64,000 bases of DNA from Dialister micraerophilus DSM 19965 (GCF_000194985.1 NZ_GL878519.1:395211-459210); one strand, 5' to 3'; positions 46,615-56,274 are shown, counted from the first letter of the stretch. Numbers and translations: made by a program. The notes: generated by a model not told the origin, from the sequence alone.

Positions 46615-47746
46615 CTATGCTCCCCGCTGTTTTCAATATTAATTTCGCAGTTCTTTTTACAGCGCCTTCATCTCCCATTGCCGTTTTTACGTTTTTCAAA
46701 TCTTCTACAATTTTTTTCCGTTTCTCTTCATCTTCAAGCAGTGGTGTAACAATTTTTGTAATATTTTGAAAGGTTACTTCATCTTGTAAAAGTTCCGGTG
46801 TTATTTCTCTTTTCAAAAGCAAATTCGGAAGTCCGGCATATTTGACTTGTACAAGTCTTTTCGCAAAGAACCATGTAATCGGTGCCAATTTATACAAAAG
46901 CACTGTAGGCAATCCCATCAATGCGGTTTCAAGTGTTGCCGTACCGGATGATGCTATTGCAATTGTGCAAATATTCATCAAGTCATAAGTTTTTTCAGTT
47001 GTTACTTGTACTTTTACTTCCGGCACTTTCTTGAAAATTTCTTCAAGCATTTTTTCCGAAACGGTATCCGCTCTCGGCAGGAAAAATTGACATTCAAATG
47101 TTTTAGAAAGTTCACGACATGCCGAAAGCATGGTAAAGAGTAAATCCGAAACTTCTTTTTTTCTGCTTCCGGGCATCAGCAATATACGTTTTTTTGAGCG
47201 GTCAGCATTAAAAAATTTCATCGCCTCGTCATAATTCAATGAAGGTTTTACCGTATCTGCCAAAGGGTTCCCTACAAAAGTAACGTCCGCACCGGCTTTT
47301 TCATAGGCTTTCGCTTCAAAGGGAAATATGGATGCCACTTTCTTCACATCACGCACTATGTTTTTTGCCCGTGATTTGTTCCATGCCCAAATAGTCGGAG
47401 CTATGTAATAAACTACGGGAATTCCCATTTCTTTTGCCGCATGTGCAAGTTTCATATTGAATCCCGGATAATCTACGCATACAAGTACGTCCGGTTTTTC
47501 TTCTTTCAATTTTTGTTTCAAAAAAGACAGCAATTTAAAAAATAGAGGTAAATGTTTAATTACTTCTACAAATCCTATAATTCCCAAATTTTCTATATCA
47601 TAAATAATTCGTACGCCGGCTTTTTGCATACGAATTCCGCCCATTCCGAAAATTTCAGCTTCCGAATTTATTTTTTTTATTTCCTTTGCAACTGCAGCTG
47701 CATGCATATCTCCGGATACTTCTCCGGCGGACATCATAATTTTCAT
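46598..47746 (-). CDS. lpxB: Lipid-A-disaccharide synthase
   Basis: A 382-residue GT19 enzyme that joins lipid X to UDP-diacyl-GlcN. It shows MMSAGEVSGDMHAAAVAKEI, VCVDYPGFNMKLAHAAKEMG, VVYYIAPTIWAWNKSRAK and ASSGTATLETALMGLP. These are all hallmark blocks. Its ATG overlaps the lpxI stop by four bases, and its end overlaps msbA by 17. Confidence 0.96.
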   Translation of the reverse strand: MKIMMSAGEVSGDMHAAAVAKEIKKINSEAEIFGMGGIRMQKAGVRIIYDIENLGIIGFVEVIKHLPLFFKLLSFLKQKLKEEKPDVLVCVDYPGFNMKLAHAAKEMGIPVVYYIAPTIWAWNKSRAKNIVRDVKKVASIFPFEAKAYEKAGADVTFVGNPLADTVKPSLNYDEAMKFFNADRSKKRILLMPGSRKKEVSDLLFTMLSACRELSKTFECQFFLPRADTVSEKMLEEIFKKVPEVKVQVTTEKTYDLMNICTIAIASSGTATLETALMGLPTVLLYKLAPITWFFAKRLVQVKYAGLPNLLLKREITPELLQDEVTFQNITKIVTPLLEDEEKRKKIVEDLKNVKTAMGDEGAVKRTAKLILKTAGSIDGKDE

Positions 47747-48570
47747 AAGCTCTCCTGATTTACGGATACAATTACTATATCGTGTTCGTCAGCTTTATCC
47801 ATAACATCAAATCTGTCTACAAATAATGTTTTTTCTGCTTCTATTGCAAGTACTTTACATTTCGTTTCAATCATTGCATTCAATGTATCAAGTCCTACTG
47901 CCGGTACGTCAAAGCGAGGATCTTGGTTCGGCTTTGCCACTTTTACGACAACTGCGCCTTTTCCGGCAAGTTTGCCGCCTCTTCGTATACATGCATCCGT
48001 TCCTTCAATCGCTTCTACCGCCATTACGGCTTTGTCTTTTACAACTACGGTTTGTCCCATATCCATTTGTCCGATCAATTTCGCAGTTTTAAATCCGAAT
48101 GCAATATCGTCCATTTGTTCTTCACTCGGCATTGCATGCGTGAAAATTTGCGGCGGCGGCATCAAAGGTTTCAAGTATTTCGTCTGATCCATAACTTTTA
48201 ATCCGCTGCCTTCCAATTCATCTACCAATGCAAGCATGATTGTATCGTCTTTAAAATCAAGTTTTCTTAATTTATTCAATATTTTTACAGTTCTTAAGTC
48301 GGGTATTACCAACTTTCGTTTGTACAAATATTCTTTTGTAACTTTACCCAGCATTGTGACTTCTTTGACATTTGCTTCACAAAGGGTTTTCAAAATTTTA
48401 TTGAGTTTAAAAACATTTATTTCAAAATATTTATCCGAATAACTTCTAAGTCTTGTGTCGACATCGGGAACAACTGCTATGCAAACAATTTCATGTCCTT
48501 GTTTTTTCGCCGTTTGAACAAATTCAAAAGGAAGTGTTCCTACTCCGGCCAATAATCCCAGTCTTGCCAT
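47743..48570 (-). CDS. lpxI: UDP-2,3-diacylglucosamine pyrophosphatase LpxI
   Basis: A 275-residue enzyme that produces lipid X, in place of LpxH. It has the LpxI start LGLLAGVGTLPFEFVQTAKK, the middle TMLGKVTKEYLYKRK, and the C-terminal block MAVEAIEGTDACIRRGGKL with AVVVKVAKPNQDPRFDVPAVG. It is the first gene of the envelope operon, with AGGAGG before the ATG. In many Negativicutes lpxC, fabZ and lpxA come before it; here they do not. Confidence 0.94.
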   Translation of the reverse strand: MARLGLLAGVGTLPFEFVQTAKKQGHEIVCIAVVPDVDTRLRSYSDKYFEINVFKLNKILKTLCEANVKEVTMLGKVTKEYLYKRKLVIPDLRTVKILNKLRKLDFKDDTIMLALVDELEGSGLKVMDQTKYLKPLMPPPQIFTHAMPSEEQMDDIAFGFKTAKLIGQMDMGQTVVVKDKAVMAVEAIEGTDACIRRGGKLAGKGAVVVKVAKPNQDPRFDVPAVGLDTLNAMIETKCKVLAIEAEKTLFVDRFDVMDKADEHDIVIVSVNQESL

Positions 48571-48605
48571 AAGTACCTCCTATATATGTATCACTATAAT
48601 TTTAT

Positions 48606-48634
48606 CATATATATATACCAAATTTAAGTTGCAA
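48606..48634 (-). promoter_or_regulatory. Possible promoter of the envelope operon
   Basis: On the minus strand TTGCAA (48629-48634) and TATATG (48606-48611) are 17 bases apart in an AT-rich stretch before lpxI. The match is moderate. Confidence 0.4.
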
Positions 48635-48682
48635 ACAGCCAAAATAAATTGTAAATATTTTATTTTAATTATATCAAATTTA

Positions 48683-48726
48683 AAAGTCGCAACTTTTCGG
48701 GTTACGACCTTACTTATTGCGACTTT
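48683..48726 (-). terminator. Probable terminator after sstT
   Basis: AAAGTCGCAA (48683-48692) pairs with TTGCGACTTT (48717-48726) over a 24-base loop. The T tract on the minus strand is short. Confidence 0.5.
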
Positions 48727-48736
48727 ATATTTCGTT

Positions 48737-49987
48737 TCAGTTTTTCGGTACCATGTCTTCCGCTTTCAATGTTCCGTTTTTACGTCTTTGTGCAAATTCC
48801 GCAGTTGCTGTGAACAGTACGTCACTGGAGCTGTTCAATGCGGTTTCGGACGAGTCTTCGAGAACACTGATAATGAATCCTACGCCTACTACTTGCATTG
48901 CGATATCATTGCTTATACCGAATGATGCACATGCTACAGGAATCAAAAGCAATGATCCTCCGGCTACACCGGATGCACCGCATGCACCTACCGTAGATAC
49001 TATGCAAAGCAATAATGCTGTAGGTAAATCCACTGCAATTCCCAGTGTGTTTGCCGCTGCCAATGCAAGTACTGCAATTGTAATCGAAGCACCCGCCATG
49101 TTTACTGCAGAGCCCAACGGAATTGAAATGGAATACATATCGGGATCGAGTCCTAATCTTTCACAAAGTTTCAAGTTGACAGGAATATTTGCCGCCGAAC
49201 TTCTTGTGAAAAATGCATATATACCGCTTTGTGCAATTGTAGCCCATACGAGCGGATACGGATTTTTTCTCAAATACATGTACACAATTGCAGGGTTCAT
49301 TACCAAAGCTACAATTGCATATGCACCTATCAAAACTGCGAGCAGGTGTGCGTATCCTACCAACGCACTGAAACCACTTCTGCCGATTGCATCTGCAACC
49401 AATCCCATAATTCCCAATGGTGCAAAACGTATAATCCAACCTACGACTTTTGTAACTGTTTCAGCTACATCGGCAAAAAATACTTTTGTAGATTCTTTTC
49501 CGCAAGTACGAAGTGCCAATCCCAAGACAATCGCCCAAACCAGAATACCGATAAAGTTGGCATGAAGTATTGCGTTAACGGGGTTATCCACCAATGATAA
49601 AAGTAAGTTGTGTAATACTTCTATAATTCCGCTCGGCGGTGATACTTCCGCATTTGCAATCTGCAAACTCAACGTCGTTGGGAAGAGGAAAGATAATGTG
49701 ACGCCGACAAGCGATGCAAAAAATGTACCTAGAATATAAAGAACAATTACAGGTTTCATGTTGGTGTTTTGACCTTCTTTTTTACTTGCCATAGCATTCA
49801 TGACAAGGAAGAATACCAACACCGGAGCCACGCTCTTCAATGCGCGAACAAATAAATCTCCGAAAACTGCGACTACCGGAACTGCACTCTGCCAAAATCC
49901 GGCAATAAGGAATCCCACAATCAAACCTACAATGATTTGTTTTATGAGTGAGACCTTACAAACAAAATTTTTAACTAGACTAAACAA
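48737..49987 (-). CDS. sstT: Sodium:serine/threonine symporter SstT
   Basis: A 416-residue membrane transporter of the dicarboxylate/amino acid:cation symporter family. It matches SstT in layout: [65 protein letters not shown]-like [20 protein letters not shown], and ending with [20 protein letters not shown]. The start is TTG, with GGGGAGG seven bases before it. It takes up serine and threonine with sodium. Monocistronic, between two terminators. Confidence 0.92.
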   Translation of the reverse strand: MFSLVKNFVCKVSLIKQIIVGLIVGFLIAGFWQSAVPVVAVFGDLFVRALKSVAPVLVFFLVMNAMASKKEGQNTNMKPVIVLYILGTFFASLVGVTLSFLFPTTLSLQIANAEVSPPSGIIEVLHNLLLSLVDNPVNAILHANFIGILVWAIVLGLALRTCGKESTKVFFADVAETVTKVVGWIIRFAPLGIMGLVADAIGRSGFSALVGYAHLLAVLIGAYAIVALVMNPAIVYMYLRKNPYPLVWATIAQSGIYAFFTRSSAANIPVNLKLCERLGLDPDMYSISIPLGSAVNMAGASITIAVLALAAANTLGIAVDLPTALLLCIVSTVGACGASGVAGGSLLLIPVACASFGISNDIAMQVVGVGFIISVLEDSSETALNSSSDVLFTATAEFAQRRKNGTLKAEDMVPKN

Positions 49988-50110
49988 TTTTTTCGCCTCC
50001 CCTTCCGAAAGAAGTATTAATTTGTATTTTCTACTATATTGTTTTATCGCATTTTTTGCAAGTCTTTTTTCAATGTATATTTAATTCATATAACAAACGC
50101 ATATATAAAT

Positions 50111-50140
50111 GATAAAAACACATACTTGAGCAGTATGTGT
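50111..50140 (-). terminator. Terminator after recO
   Basis: ACACATACT (50118-50126) pairs with AGTATGTGT (50132-50140). A T run follows on the minus strand right after the recO stop. Confidence 0.8.
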
Positions 50141-50794
50141 TTAAATAAACATTTTTTTACTTTTCAATTCCATATCGCAAACAGATTTTACAAATTTATC
50201 TAAATATAATGCAATTTCTTTCAGCATTTCTTTTGAAATATTTATCCCCATAGGTTTTTCCCATGAGTAGTTTATAAATTTTTGTAAAAGTGTTTTCGAT
50301 TCATCGGATAAATTATATAATTCGCACATTTCCTGTGCAGACGCATCATAGCCTGCCGCATACAACATTTGTAATGCGGTTATATAAGCCGATACTTGCT
50401 TGTTTTTGTCCAAAATTCCTTTTAAACATTTGACAAGTCTGATGTATGCATTTATATCTTTTTCTCCAAGAGGAAATCCCCATTTTATTATTTCTATGAC
50501 GAAGCACCATCTGCACCAATCTTCGTAAGAAAATTTACTTATGTCGCATATATTTTTACCTTCATATTGAATCAGTGTCCATTTATCGAAACTTGTTTCC
50601 GCCATTGAACATCGCAAATATGTAAACGGCATCAAAAGTCCGCTTCCGAATGATTTTATAGTGCTTTGAGATACGAAAGCGGTTTGATTTCCATAATTTT
50701 TTGTAAATATGAAAACGATGCGATTTCCGTTTCCTGCTTCCTTGGAGTGTAAAAGTATTCCTTCAATATTTTTTATTGTTTGAACTTTTTTCAT
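50141..50794 (-). CDS. recO: DNA repair protein RecO
   Basis: A 217-residue recombination mediator that helps load RecA at gaps. It has an N-terminal OB fold (NIEGILLHSKEAGNGNRIVFIF, GLLMPFTYLRCSMAET) and a helical C-terminal part, but no CxxC zinc finger, which is often present. Slightly shorter than usual (about 240). It is the end of the phoH-ybeY-era-hlyC-recO run, a conserved Firmicute order. Confidence 0.85.
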   Translation of the reverse strand: MKKVQTIKNIEGILLHSKEAGNGNRIVFIFTKNYGNQTAFVSQSTIKSFGSGLLMPFTYLRCSMAETSFDKWTLIQYEGKNICDISKFSYEDWCRWCFVIEIIKWGFPLGEKDINAYIRLVKCLKGILDKNKQVSAYITALQMLYAAGYDASAQEMCELYNLSDESKTLLQKFINYSWEKPMGINISKEMLKEIALYLDKFVKSVCDMELKSKKMFI

Positions 50795-52077
50795 TTACAA
50801 TTTTCTTTTTCAATAATTTTCGGCAACATTATTTTTTCCGCTCTTATGCGTGTTACTCTGAAACCTTCCATTTTGAGTACGGTAAACTTCCATCCCGAGA
50901 AAAATATACAATCTCCGAATTTCGGTATTCTTTCAAGTCTTGCAAATACAAATCCTCCGATTGTACCTGTACTGTCACCGTCGAAATTTATTCCCAAACG
51001 CTCCGAAACGTCATTTAATATTACCATTCCGTCAAATTCATATGTAGTTTCATTTACTTTCAATATGTCCAACGTTTTCGAATCTTCTTCAGGAATTTGT
51101 CCTACAAGTTCTTCCACCAAATCTTCAAGTGTTACAAGTCCGGCGGTGCTTCCGTATTCATCCACCACTATAGCAAGGTATACTCTTTTAGTTTTCATAA
51201 GTTGCAAGAGCGACGATGCAGGCATTACTTCCGGAACGGTCAATATTTCACGCAGTATGTGCTTCATATTGTTTTGTCCGCAAAGTGTATTTTCCATAAA
51301 ATCTTTTACATGTATAAATCCCAAAATACTGTCTTTATCGTCTATGTATACGGGGTATCTGGTATGATGCGATTTCGCTATTATTCTATGCATAGTTTCA
51401 ATATCGTCATCATAGTCCAATGTAACCATTTTGTTTCTCGGAATCATTACGTCTTTTGTTATCAAATCAAAAAAGTCGAATGAGTTTTTTATCAGTATAT
51501 TTTCAAGTGCATTAAGTCTGCCACCGCTATGACTTTCTTCTATAATCGATCGTAATTCTTCTTCGGTGTATATAAATCTCGTGCCGTCATTAAACGGTAC
51601 TTTTTTATATTTGCAAATCAGTTTTACAATCGCAAATCCCGAAGTGGTGAACGGATTGAATATTTTTGTCATTATTTTTACAGACAACAAGCGAGATTTA
51701 ATCGGTTTGTTTAATGTGATTACTCCCGGAATTTTCATTGAAAATGTCCAGTATAGCAATATGAATATATAGATACAAACTATGTAAACAGCAATTGTTG
51801 TAAAAATATTGCCGTGAACTTTAAAGTAAATTTCATAAAAATTCAAACATATTTCGTATATGGATATTCCATATATTGCCGAGCAAATCAATGAGCAGAA
51901 TTGTGTTGCCGCCAAAACTGCGAACGTTTTTTTATAATAAAATTTATCGTTTTCGTCTTTTTCTATTTGATTTTTTTTAATTCTCGAAAACGATAAGTTT
52001 ATAGATGTACACAATTTGTTCAACAAAAGCATGATTATTGCTATAAAAAAATATATTAACAGTCGATCAGGGGGCAT
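50791..52077 (-). CDS. CNNM/HlyC family transporter with CBS domains
   Basis: A 428-residue protein with a DUF21/CNNM membrane region (helices within residues 1-140), a CBS pair (DVMIPRNKMVTLDYDDDIET, with VYIDDKDSILGFIHVKDFME and MPASSLLQLMKTKRVYLAIV) and a C-terminal CorC_HlyC domain (VVDEYGSTAGLVTLEDLVEEL). These proteins are linked to magnesium/cobalt efflux; the old hemolysin name is not supported. It follows era and overlaps recO by four bases. Confidence 0.88.
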   Translation of the reverse strand: MPPDRLLIYFFIAIIMLLLNKLCTSINLSFSRIKKNQIEKDENDKFYYKKTFAVLAATQFCSLICSAIYGISIYEICLNFYEIYFKVHGNIFTTIAVYIVCIYIFILLYWTFSMKIPGVITLNKPIKSRLLSVKIMTKIFNPFTTSGFAIVKLICKYKKVPFNDGTRFIYTEEELRSIIEESHSGGRLNALENILIKNSFDFFDLITKDVMIPRNKMVTLDYDDDIETMHRIIAKSHHTRYPVYIDDKDSILGFIHVKDFMENTLCGQNNMKHILREILTVPEVMPASSLLQLMKTKRVYLAIVVDEYGSTAGLVTLEDLVEELVGQIPEEDSKTLDILKVNETTYEFDGMVILNDVSERLGINFDGDSTGTIGGFVFARLERIPKFGDCIFFSGWKFTVLKMEGFRVTRIRAEKIMLPKIIEKENCK

Positions 52078-52091
52078 TTCATTTTCCTTTC

Positions 52092-52997
52092 TTATTTATG
52101 TTCTTTATAACCCAATTCTCGTAGCATATAGTCTTTATTTTTCCAATCTCTGTTTACTTTGACCCATAAGTCCAAAAATACGGGTGAGCCTACGACTTTT
52201 TGTATTTCTTCTCTTGCTTCTTTACCGGCGTCTTTAAGTAAACTTCCTTTTGAGCCTATTACTATACGTTTTTGTGATTCTCTTTCTACATATATGGTGC
52301 AACGAATATATACTTTTCCGTTTTCACGTACTTTAAATTCTTCGGTAAATACTCCTATCGCATGCGGAATTTCTTCGTGTGTACGGAGAAGTATTTTTTC
52401 ACGAACAATTTCTTGTACTATTATTCTTTCCGGTTGGTCCGTAATCATATCGTCCGGGAAGTATTTCGGGCCTTCCGGCAACATTTTTTCCAAGACTTGC
52501 ATGAGTTCGTCCATATTTCTTCCGGTTTGTGCCGATACCGGTATTATTTCTTTGAAGTTGTACATTTGACTGTATTGTTTTATTTTTTTCAAAATTGCGA
52601 CTTCACTTACCAAGTCTATTTTGTTCAATACAAGTACTACCGGTGTTTTTTTGTTTTCCAAAAGACTCAAAAGATACCTGTCTCCGGCTCCGGGCGGATC
52701 GTCACATGCACATAGCATTACTACTATGTCCACTTCACCTATTGCGTCGACAGTGGATTGTCTTATAACTTCTCCGAGTTTGCTTTTCGGTTTGTGCATT
52801 CCCGGTGTATCCAAAAATACGATTTGAGAATTTTCTCCGTTCCATACACCTGTAATTTTGTTTCTTGTTGTTTGTGCATGTGCGGAGACTATTGATATTT
52901 TTTCGCCTAAAACGGTATTCAACAATGTAGATTTCCCTACATTCGGTCTACCTACAAGTGCAATAAATCCGGAATGAAATTTTTCTTCGTTATCCAT
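52092..52997 (-). CDS. era: GTPase Era
   Basis: A 301-residue GTPase that binds 16S rRNA and helps 30S maturation. G1 is GRPNVGKSTLLN, G3 DTPGMHKPKSKL, G4 VLNKIDLV. A KH domain follows (RIVIGSKGSLLKDAGKEARE). ATG 52997 is chosen since AGGAGAAATTA precedes it; it overlaps the ybeY stop. Length is typical. Confidence 0.97.
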   Translation of the reverse strand: MDNEEKFHSGFIALVGRPNVGKSTLLNTVLGEKISIVSAHAQTTRNKITGVWNGENSQIVFLDTPGMHKPKSKLGEVIRQSTVDAIGEVDIVVMLCACDDPPGAGDRYLLSLLENKKTPVVLVLNKIDLVSEVAILKKIKQYSQMYNFKEIIPVSAQTGRNMDELMQVLEKMLPEGPKYFPDDMITDQPERIIVQEIVREKILLRTHEEIPHAIGVFTEEFKVRENGKVYIRCTIYVERESQKRIVIGSKGSLLKDAGKEAREEIQKVVGSPVFLDLWVKVNRDWKNKDYMLRELGYKEHK

Positions 52998-53499
52998 TAA
53001 TTTCTCCTGTTTCATTTTCTTTTCTTTCTATTTTTCCTTCTGTCACTACACGCTGAAGTCCGCAAGCTCCCAATATGTCTTCTTCCGCTTTGCGCATTTC
53101 CTTCTTTTCTTCCGCTTCATAGTGATCGTATCCCAAAATATGGAGAAAACCGTGTACGGATAAGTATGCCATTTCACGTTCTTCGCTGTGTCCGTACATA
53201 TGTGCTTGTTCTTTTGCACGATCTATGTTTAAAATAATATCTCCAAGTGCTTTTTCTTCTTCAGGTATATAGTCTTCTCCTTCGTTCAATGCAAAAGAGA
53301 GTACATCCGTCGGTGCATCTATACCTCTGTAATCTCTATTCAGTTCATGTATTCTTTCGGCTCCGCATATAAGAACTCCCAATTCGGCGTCTTCGGGAAG
53401 TTTTTGTAATTCGGCACCTTTTTTCAAAACTTTCAGTATGAGTTGTTCGGTTTCTTCATTGCAATATTTTTGATCACTGTAGCTGATCATTATTTCCAT
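52990..53499 (-). CDS. ybeY: Endoribonuclease YbeY
   Basis: A 169-residue zinc endonuclease for 16S rRNA 3'-end maturation and quality control. The zinc motif is VHGFLHILGYDHYEAEEK, preceded by IDAPTDVLSFAL and GDIILNIDRAKEQA. ATG 53499 is a probable start (GGAGG about 12 bases upstream); a second ATG nine bases later is possible. It overlaps phoH and era. Confidence 0.95.
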   Translation of the reverse strand: MEIMISYSDQKYCNEETEQLILKVLKKGAELQKLPEDAELGVLICGAERIHELNRDYRGIDAPTDVLSFALNEGEDYIPEEEKALGDIILNIDRAKEQAHMYGHSEEREMAYLSVHGFLHILGYDHYEAEEKKEMRKAEEDILGACGLQRVVTEGKIERKENETGEING

Positions 53500-54493
53500 G
53501 ATTCTTTCTGTCCTCCGCTTTTCTCTTTCTTTTTGCATCTTTTTCGTATGCATTTATAATTGCCGCTACCAAGTCATGACGTACTACGTCTTCGGATGTG
53601 AATTTAATTGTAGATATACCTTTCACATTTTTTAGTACTCTTTGTGCATCGACAAGTCCGCTTACGGTATGTGACGGTAAATCTATTTGAGTTATATCTC
53701 CATTTATTACCATTTTCGAACGATTTCCCAATCGTGTCAAAAACATTTTTATTTGCTCTTTTGTGGTATTTTGCGCTTCATCCAAAATTATAAATGATTT
53801 TTCAAGTGTTCTTCCTCGCATGTATGCAAGGGGTGCAACTTCTATCATTCCTTTTTGTTGAAGTTTTATAAATTCATCAATTCCGAACATATCGGACAGT
53901 CCGTCAAATAACGGTCTTAAGTACGGGTTTACTTTTTCTTGCAAATCACCCGGCAAAAATCCCAATTTTTCTCCTGCTTCCACTGCCGGTCTTACAAGTA
54001 TAATTCGTTGTACATTGTGATTTTTCAAATAAAACGCACCCAGCGCAACTGCCAAGTATGTTTTTCCGCAACCTGCAGGCCCTATTCCGAATGTAATATC
54101 GTGTGTTCGTATTGCATCTACATAATATTTTTGTCCGATTGTACGAGGTCGTATCATCGTACCGTTTTTAGATACGTTTATTATATCGTTTTGCATTGCA
54201 TAAAGAAGGTCGGTTTGATTTGTATCCAAAAGTTCAATAACCGTTCTTACTTGCTTTTCATTTATTGCAATATGTTCACAATACATTCGATGTAATTCCG
54301 ACAATACTTTTATACATTTGTTTACTTTTTCTTCGTCACCGGAAATTTTTATCATATTTCCTCGTGCCATTATGTCGGCTTCATAGTGCTTGCCTATTAT
54401 ATGAATGTATTTGTTTTCTTTTTCAAATAATCGTGATGCTTCGGCAATTTCTTGTATAACAAGTTGCTTTGTTATTTCTTTTATAATTTTCAC
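53474..54493 (-). CDS. phoH: PhoH family ATPase
   Basis: A 339-residue PhoH-like P-loop ATPase with FGIGPAGCGKTYLAVALGAF (Walker A), KSFIILDEAQNTTKEQIKMF (Walker B), an N-terminal KH-like region and a basic tail (KDAKRKRKAEDRK). It is likely linked to RNA metabolism with YbeY and Era. The annotated GTG start abuts AAGGAG with no gap; ATT two codons later would be well spaced (five bases), an unusual start. No other ATG, GTG or TTG exists upstream before a stop. Confidence 0.92.
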   Translation of the reverse strand: MKIIKEITKQLVIQEIAEASRLFEKENKYIHIIGKHYEADIMARGNMIKISGDEEKVNKCIKVLSELHRMYCEHIAINEKQVRTVIELLDTNQTDLLYAMQNDIINVSKNGTMIRPRTIGQKYYVDAIRTHDITFGIGPAGCGKTYLAVALGAFYLKNHNVQRIILVRPAVEAGEKLGFLPGDLQEKVNPYLRPLFDGLSDMFGIDEFIKLQQKGMIEVAPLAYMRGRTLEKSFIILDEAQNTTKEQIKMFLTRLGNRSKMVINGDITQIDLPSHTVSGLVDAQRVLKNVKGISTIKFTSEDVVRHDLVAAIINAYEKDAKRKRKAEDRKNHGNNDQLQ

Positions 54494-54581
54494 TCCTTTT
54501 ATAATTTTTCAATATTATAATTTTTTTATACTTTGATTTCATTATATACTATTGCATTGTACTAAAACAGTTAAAATATAA

Positions 54582-54620
54582 AAATCGCAATATATTTGAA
54601 AATCAAACATATTGCGATTT
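54582..54620 (-). terminator. Terminator after the DEAD-box helicase gene
   Basis: AAATCGCAATAT (54582-54593) pairs with ATATTGCGATTT (54609-54620), with an inner TTTGA/TCAAA extension. The T tract on the minus strand is interrupted. Confidence 0.65.
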
Positions 54621-54623
54621 ACG

Positions 54624-56099
54624 TTAATCTTTGAAGTACGGTACAAATTTTCCGCGAACTTTCTTTTCTTTGAATTTATGATCTTTTTTTGATGAAAATT
54701 TTCTGTTCTTATGTTCAAAAGATTTTCCGTTTCTGCGATGACGGAAGTTGCCTTTACCTTTTCCTCTGTTTCTTCTGAACATCGGTTTTTCTTCCGTAAT
54801 TTTTACCGGTGTTATATCAGGCTGCTTTGTCAAAAGCTTGATTGCGGCCGATACCAACGATACCGAATCGATATTGTTCAAAAGTTCTTCGGCTGTTTCT
54901 ATGTAATGCTCAAGTCCGCCGGATTGTGCGGTATTTCTCAATGTTTCAATTGCAGTACGTTCATTACCTTTAATTACTTCCGACAAACTCGGAACTGCAC
55001 GTCTTTTTATTCTTCTTCTGATTACACGTTCGATTTCACGAAGTTGTCCCATTTCACGTGAAATTACAAATGTAGTCGCAAGTCCTGTCTTACCTGCACG
55101 TCCTGTACGTCCTACTCTATGTACATAAATTTCAGGGTCTTGAGGCATATCGAAGTTGTATACATGTGTTACTCCGCTTATATCCAATCCTCTTGCGGCG
55201 ACATCGGTAGCAACGAGGAAATCTATCGTTCCTTCTTTGAATTGTCTTATTACGCTGTCACGTTTTTGCTGTGACAAATCTCCATGCAAACCTTCTGCCG
55301 AGTATGCACGTTTTTTGAGTGCTTCGGTTACTTCATCGGCACGACGTTTCGTTCTTACGAAAACGATTGCAAGTTCCGGTGATTGCATATCCAAAAGTCT
55401 GCACAAAGCATCGAATTTTTGGCGATCCGGAAGTTCGATATATTCCTGTTCAATCAAATCTATTGTCACCGTTGCAGCTTTAATTTTTACAATTTCCGGT
55501 TCATTCAAAAATGAATTTGCAAGTTCACGAATGGGGGCCGGCATTGTAGCGGAGAAAAACAATGTTTGTCTTTCTTTAGGAGTTGCCGCCATGATAGTAC
55601 GGATATCGTCAATAAATCCCATATCCACCATTTCATCGCCTTCATCAAGTACAGCAATTTGCACATTTGAAAGGTCGATAGTCTTGCGCTTCATATGATC
55701 CATAAGACGACCCGGAGTGGCAACAATTATATTCGTCTTCTTTTTCAATGCACGAAATTGACGCTCTATATCCTGACCACCGTAAATCGGAATAGTTTTT
55801 ATATTCATATATTGTGCCAAATGATTTATTTCTTCGGCAGATTGTATGGCAAGTTCACGAGTGGGTGAAAGCACAATAGCCTGCGGTCCCGGTTTGGAAG
55901 TATCTATTCTTTGCAAAATCGGAATACCGAATGCTGCAGTTTTTCCTGTACCGGTCTGTGCTTGACCTATTAAATCCTTACCTTGCATCGCAATCGGAAC
56001 AGCTTCTTTTTGTATAGGTGAAGGTTCCTCAAATCCCATATCGGCAACAGCCTTCATTATCTCTTCACTAAGTCCCAATTCTTTAAATGTTTCGTACAT
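54624..56099 (-). CDS. DEAD-box RNA helicase (CshA/DeaD-like)
   Basis: A 491-residue helicase. The Q motif (FKELGLSEEIMKAVADMGFE), motif I (AQTGTGKTAAFGIPIL), Ib (TPGRL), II (VLDEGDEM, a DEGD form of DEAD), III (SAT), V and VI (HRVGRTGRAGKTG) are all present. A basic tail of about 60 residues rich in R, K and G (FRRNRGKGKGNFRHRRNGKS) should bind RNA. It likely works in mRNA decay or ribosome assembly. ATG 56099 follows ACAGGAGGATAC. A leader with a terminator hairpin precedes it. Confidence 0.93.
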   Translation of the reverse strand: MYETFKELGLSEEIMKAVADMGFEEPSPIQKEAVPIAMQGKDLIGQAQTGTGKTAAFGIPILQRIDTSKPGPQAIVLSPTRELAIQSAEEINHLAQYMNIKTIPIYGGQDIERQFRALKKKTNIIVATPGRLMDHMKRKTIDLSNVQIAVLDEGDEMVDMGFIDDIRTIMAATPKERQTLFFSATMPAPIRELANSFLNEPEIVKIKAATVTIDLIEQEYIELPDRQKFDALCRLLDMQSPELAIVFVRTKRRADEVTEALKKRAYSAEGLHGDLSQQKRDSVIRQFKEGTIDFLVATDVAARGLDISGVTHVYNFDMPQDPEIYVHRVGRTGRAGKTGLATTFVISREMGQLREIERVIRRRIKRRAVPSLSEVIKGNERTAIETLRNTAQSGGLEHYIETAEELLNNIDSVSLVSAAIKLLTKQPDITPVKITEEKPMFRRNRGKGKGNFRHRRNGKSFEHKNRKFSSKKDHKFKEKKVRGKFVPYFKD

Positions 56100-56158
56100 G
56101 TATCCTCCTGTGTTCATGTGTCTGTAAAATTTAATATTTTCGCATTAAATTTATTGAT

Positions 56159-56186
56159 AAAAAAAGGAAACGCATGTACGTTTCCC
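56159..56186 (-). terminator. Attenuator-like terminator in the helicase leader
   Basis: On the minus strand GGAAACG-N6-CGTTTCC (56186-56167) is followed by eight Ts (56166-56159), about 60 bases before the helicase start. It lies between the promoter and the gene, and the plus-strand side has no T run, so it is not a convergent terminator. Confidence 0.75.
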
Positions 56187-56244
56187 TTACAATTGCATCT
56201 TTCTTTGTATCCTTAACGGATCACGTCAGCTTACTATTTTTGTA

Positions 56245-56274
56245 TTATATCATAAATTATTTACTAATAGCAAA
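56245..56274 (-). promoter_or_regulatory. Promoter of the helicase leader
   Basis: On the minus strand TTGCTA (56269-56274) and TATAAT (56245-56250) are 18 bases apart. Transcripts from here would run through about 70 bases and then the attenuator-like hairpin. Confidence 0.6.

Noticed and set aside
56159-56186. Hairpin before the helicase gene as the end of a plus-strand gene
   Set aside because: No plus-strand gene ends there and the T run is only on the minus strand.
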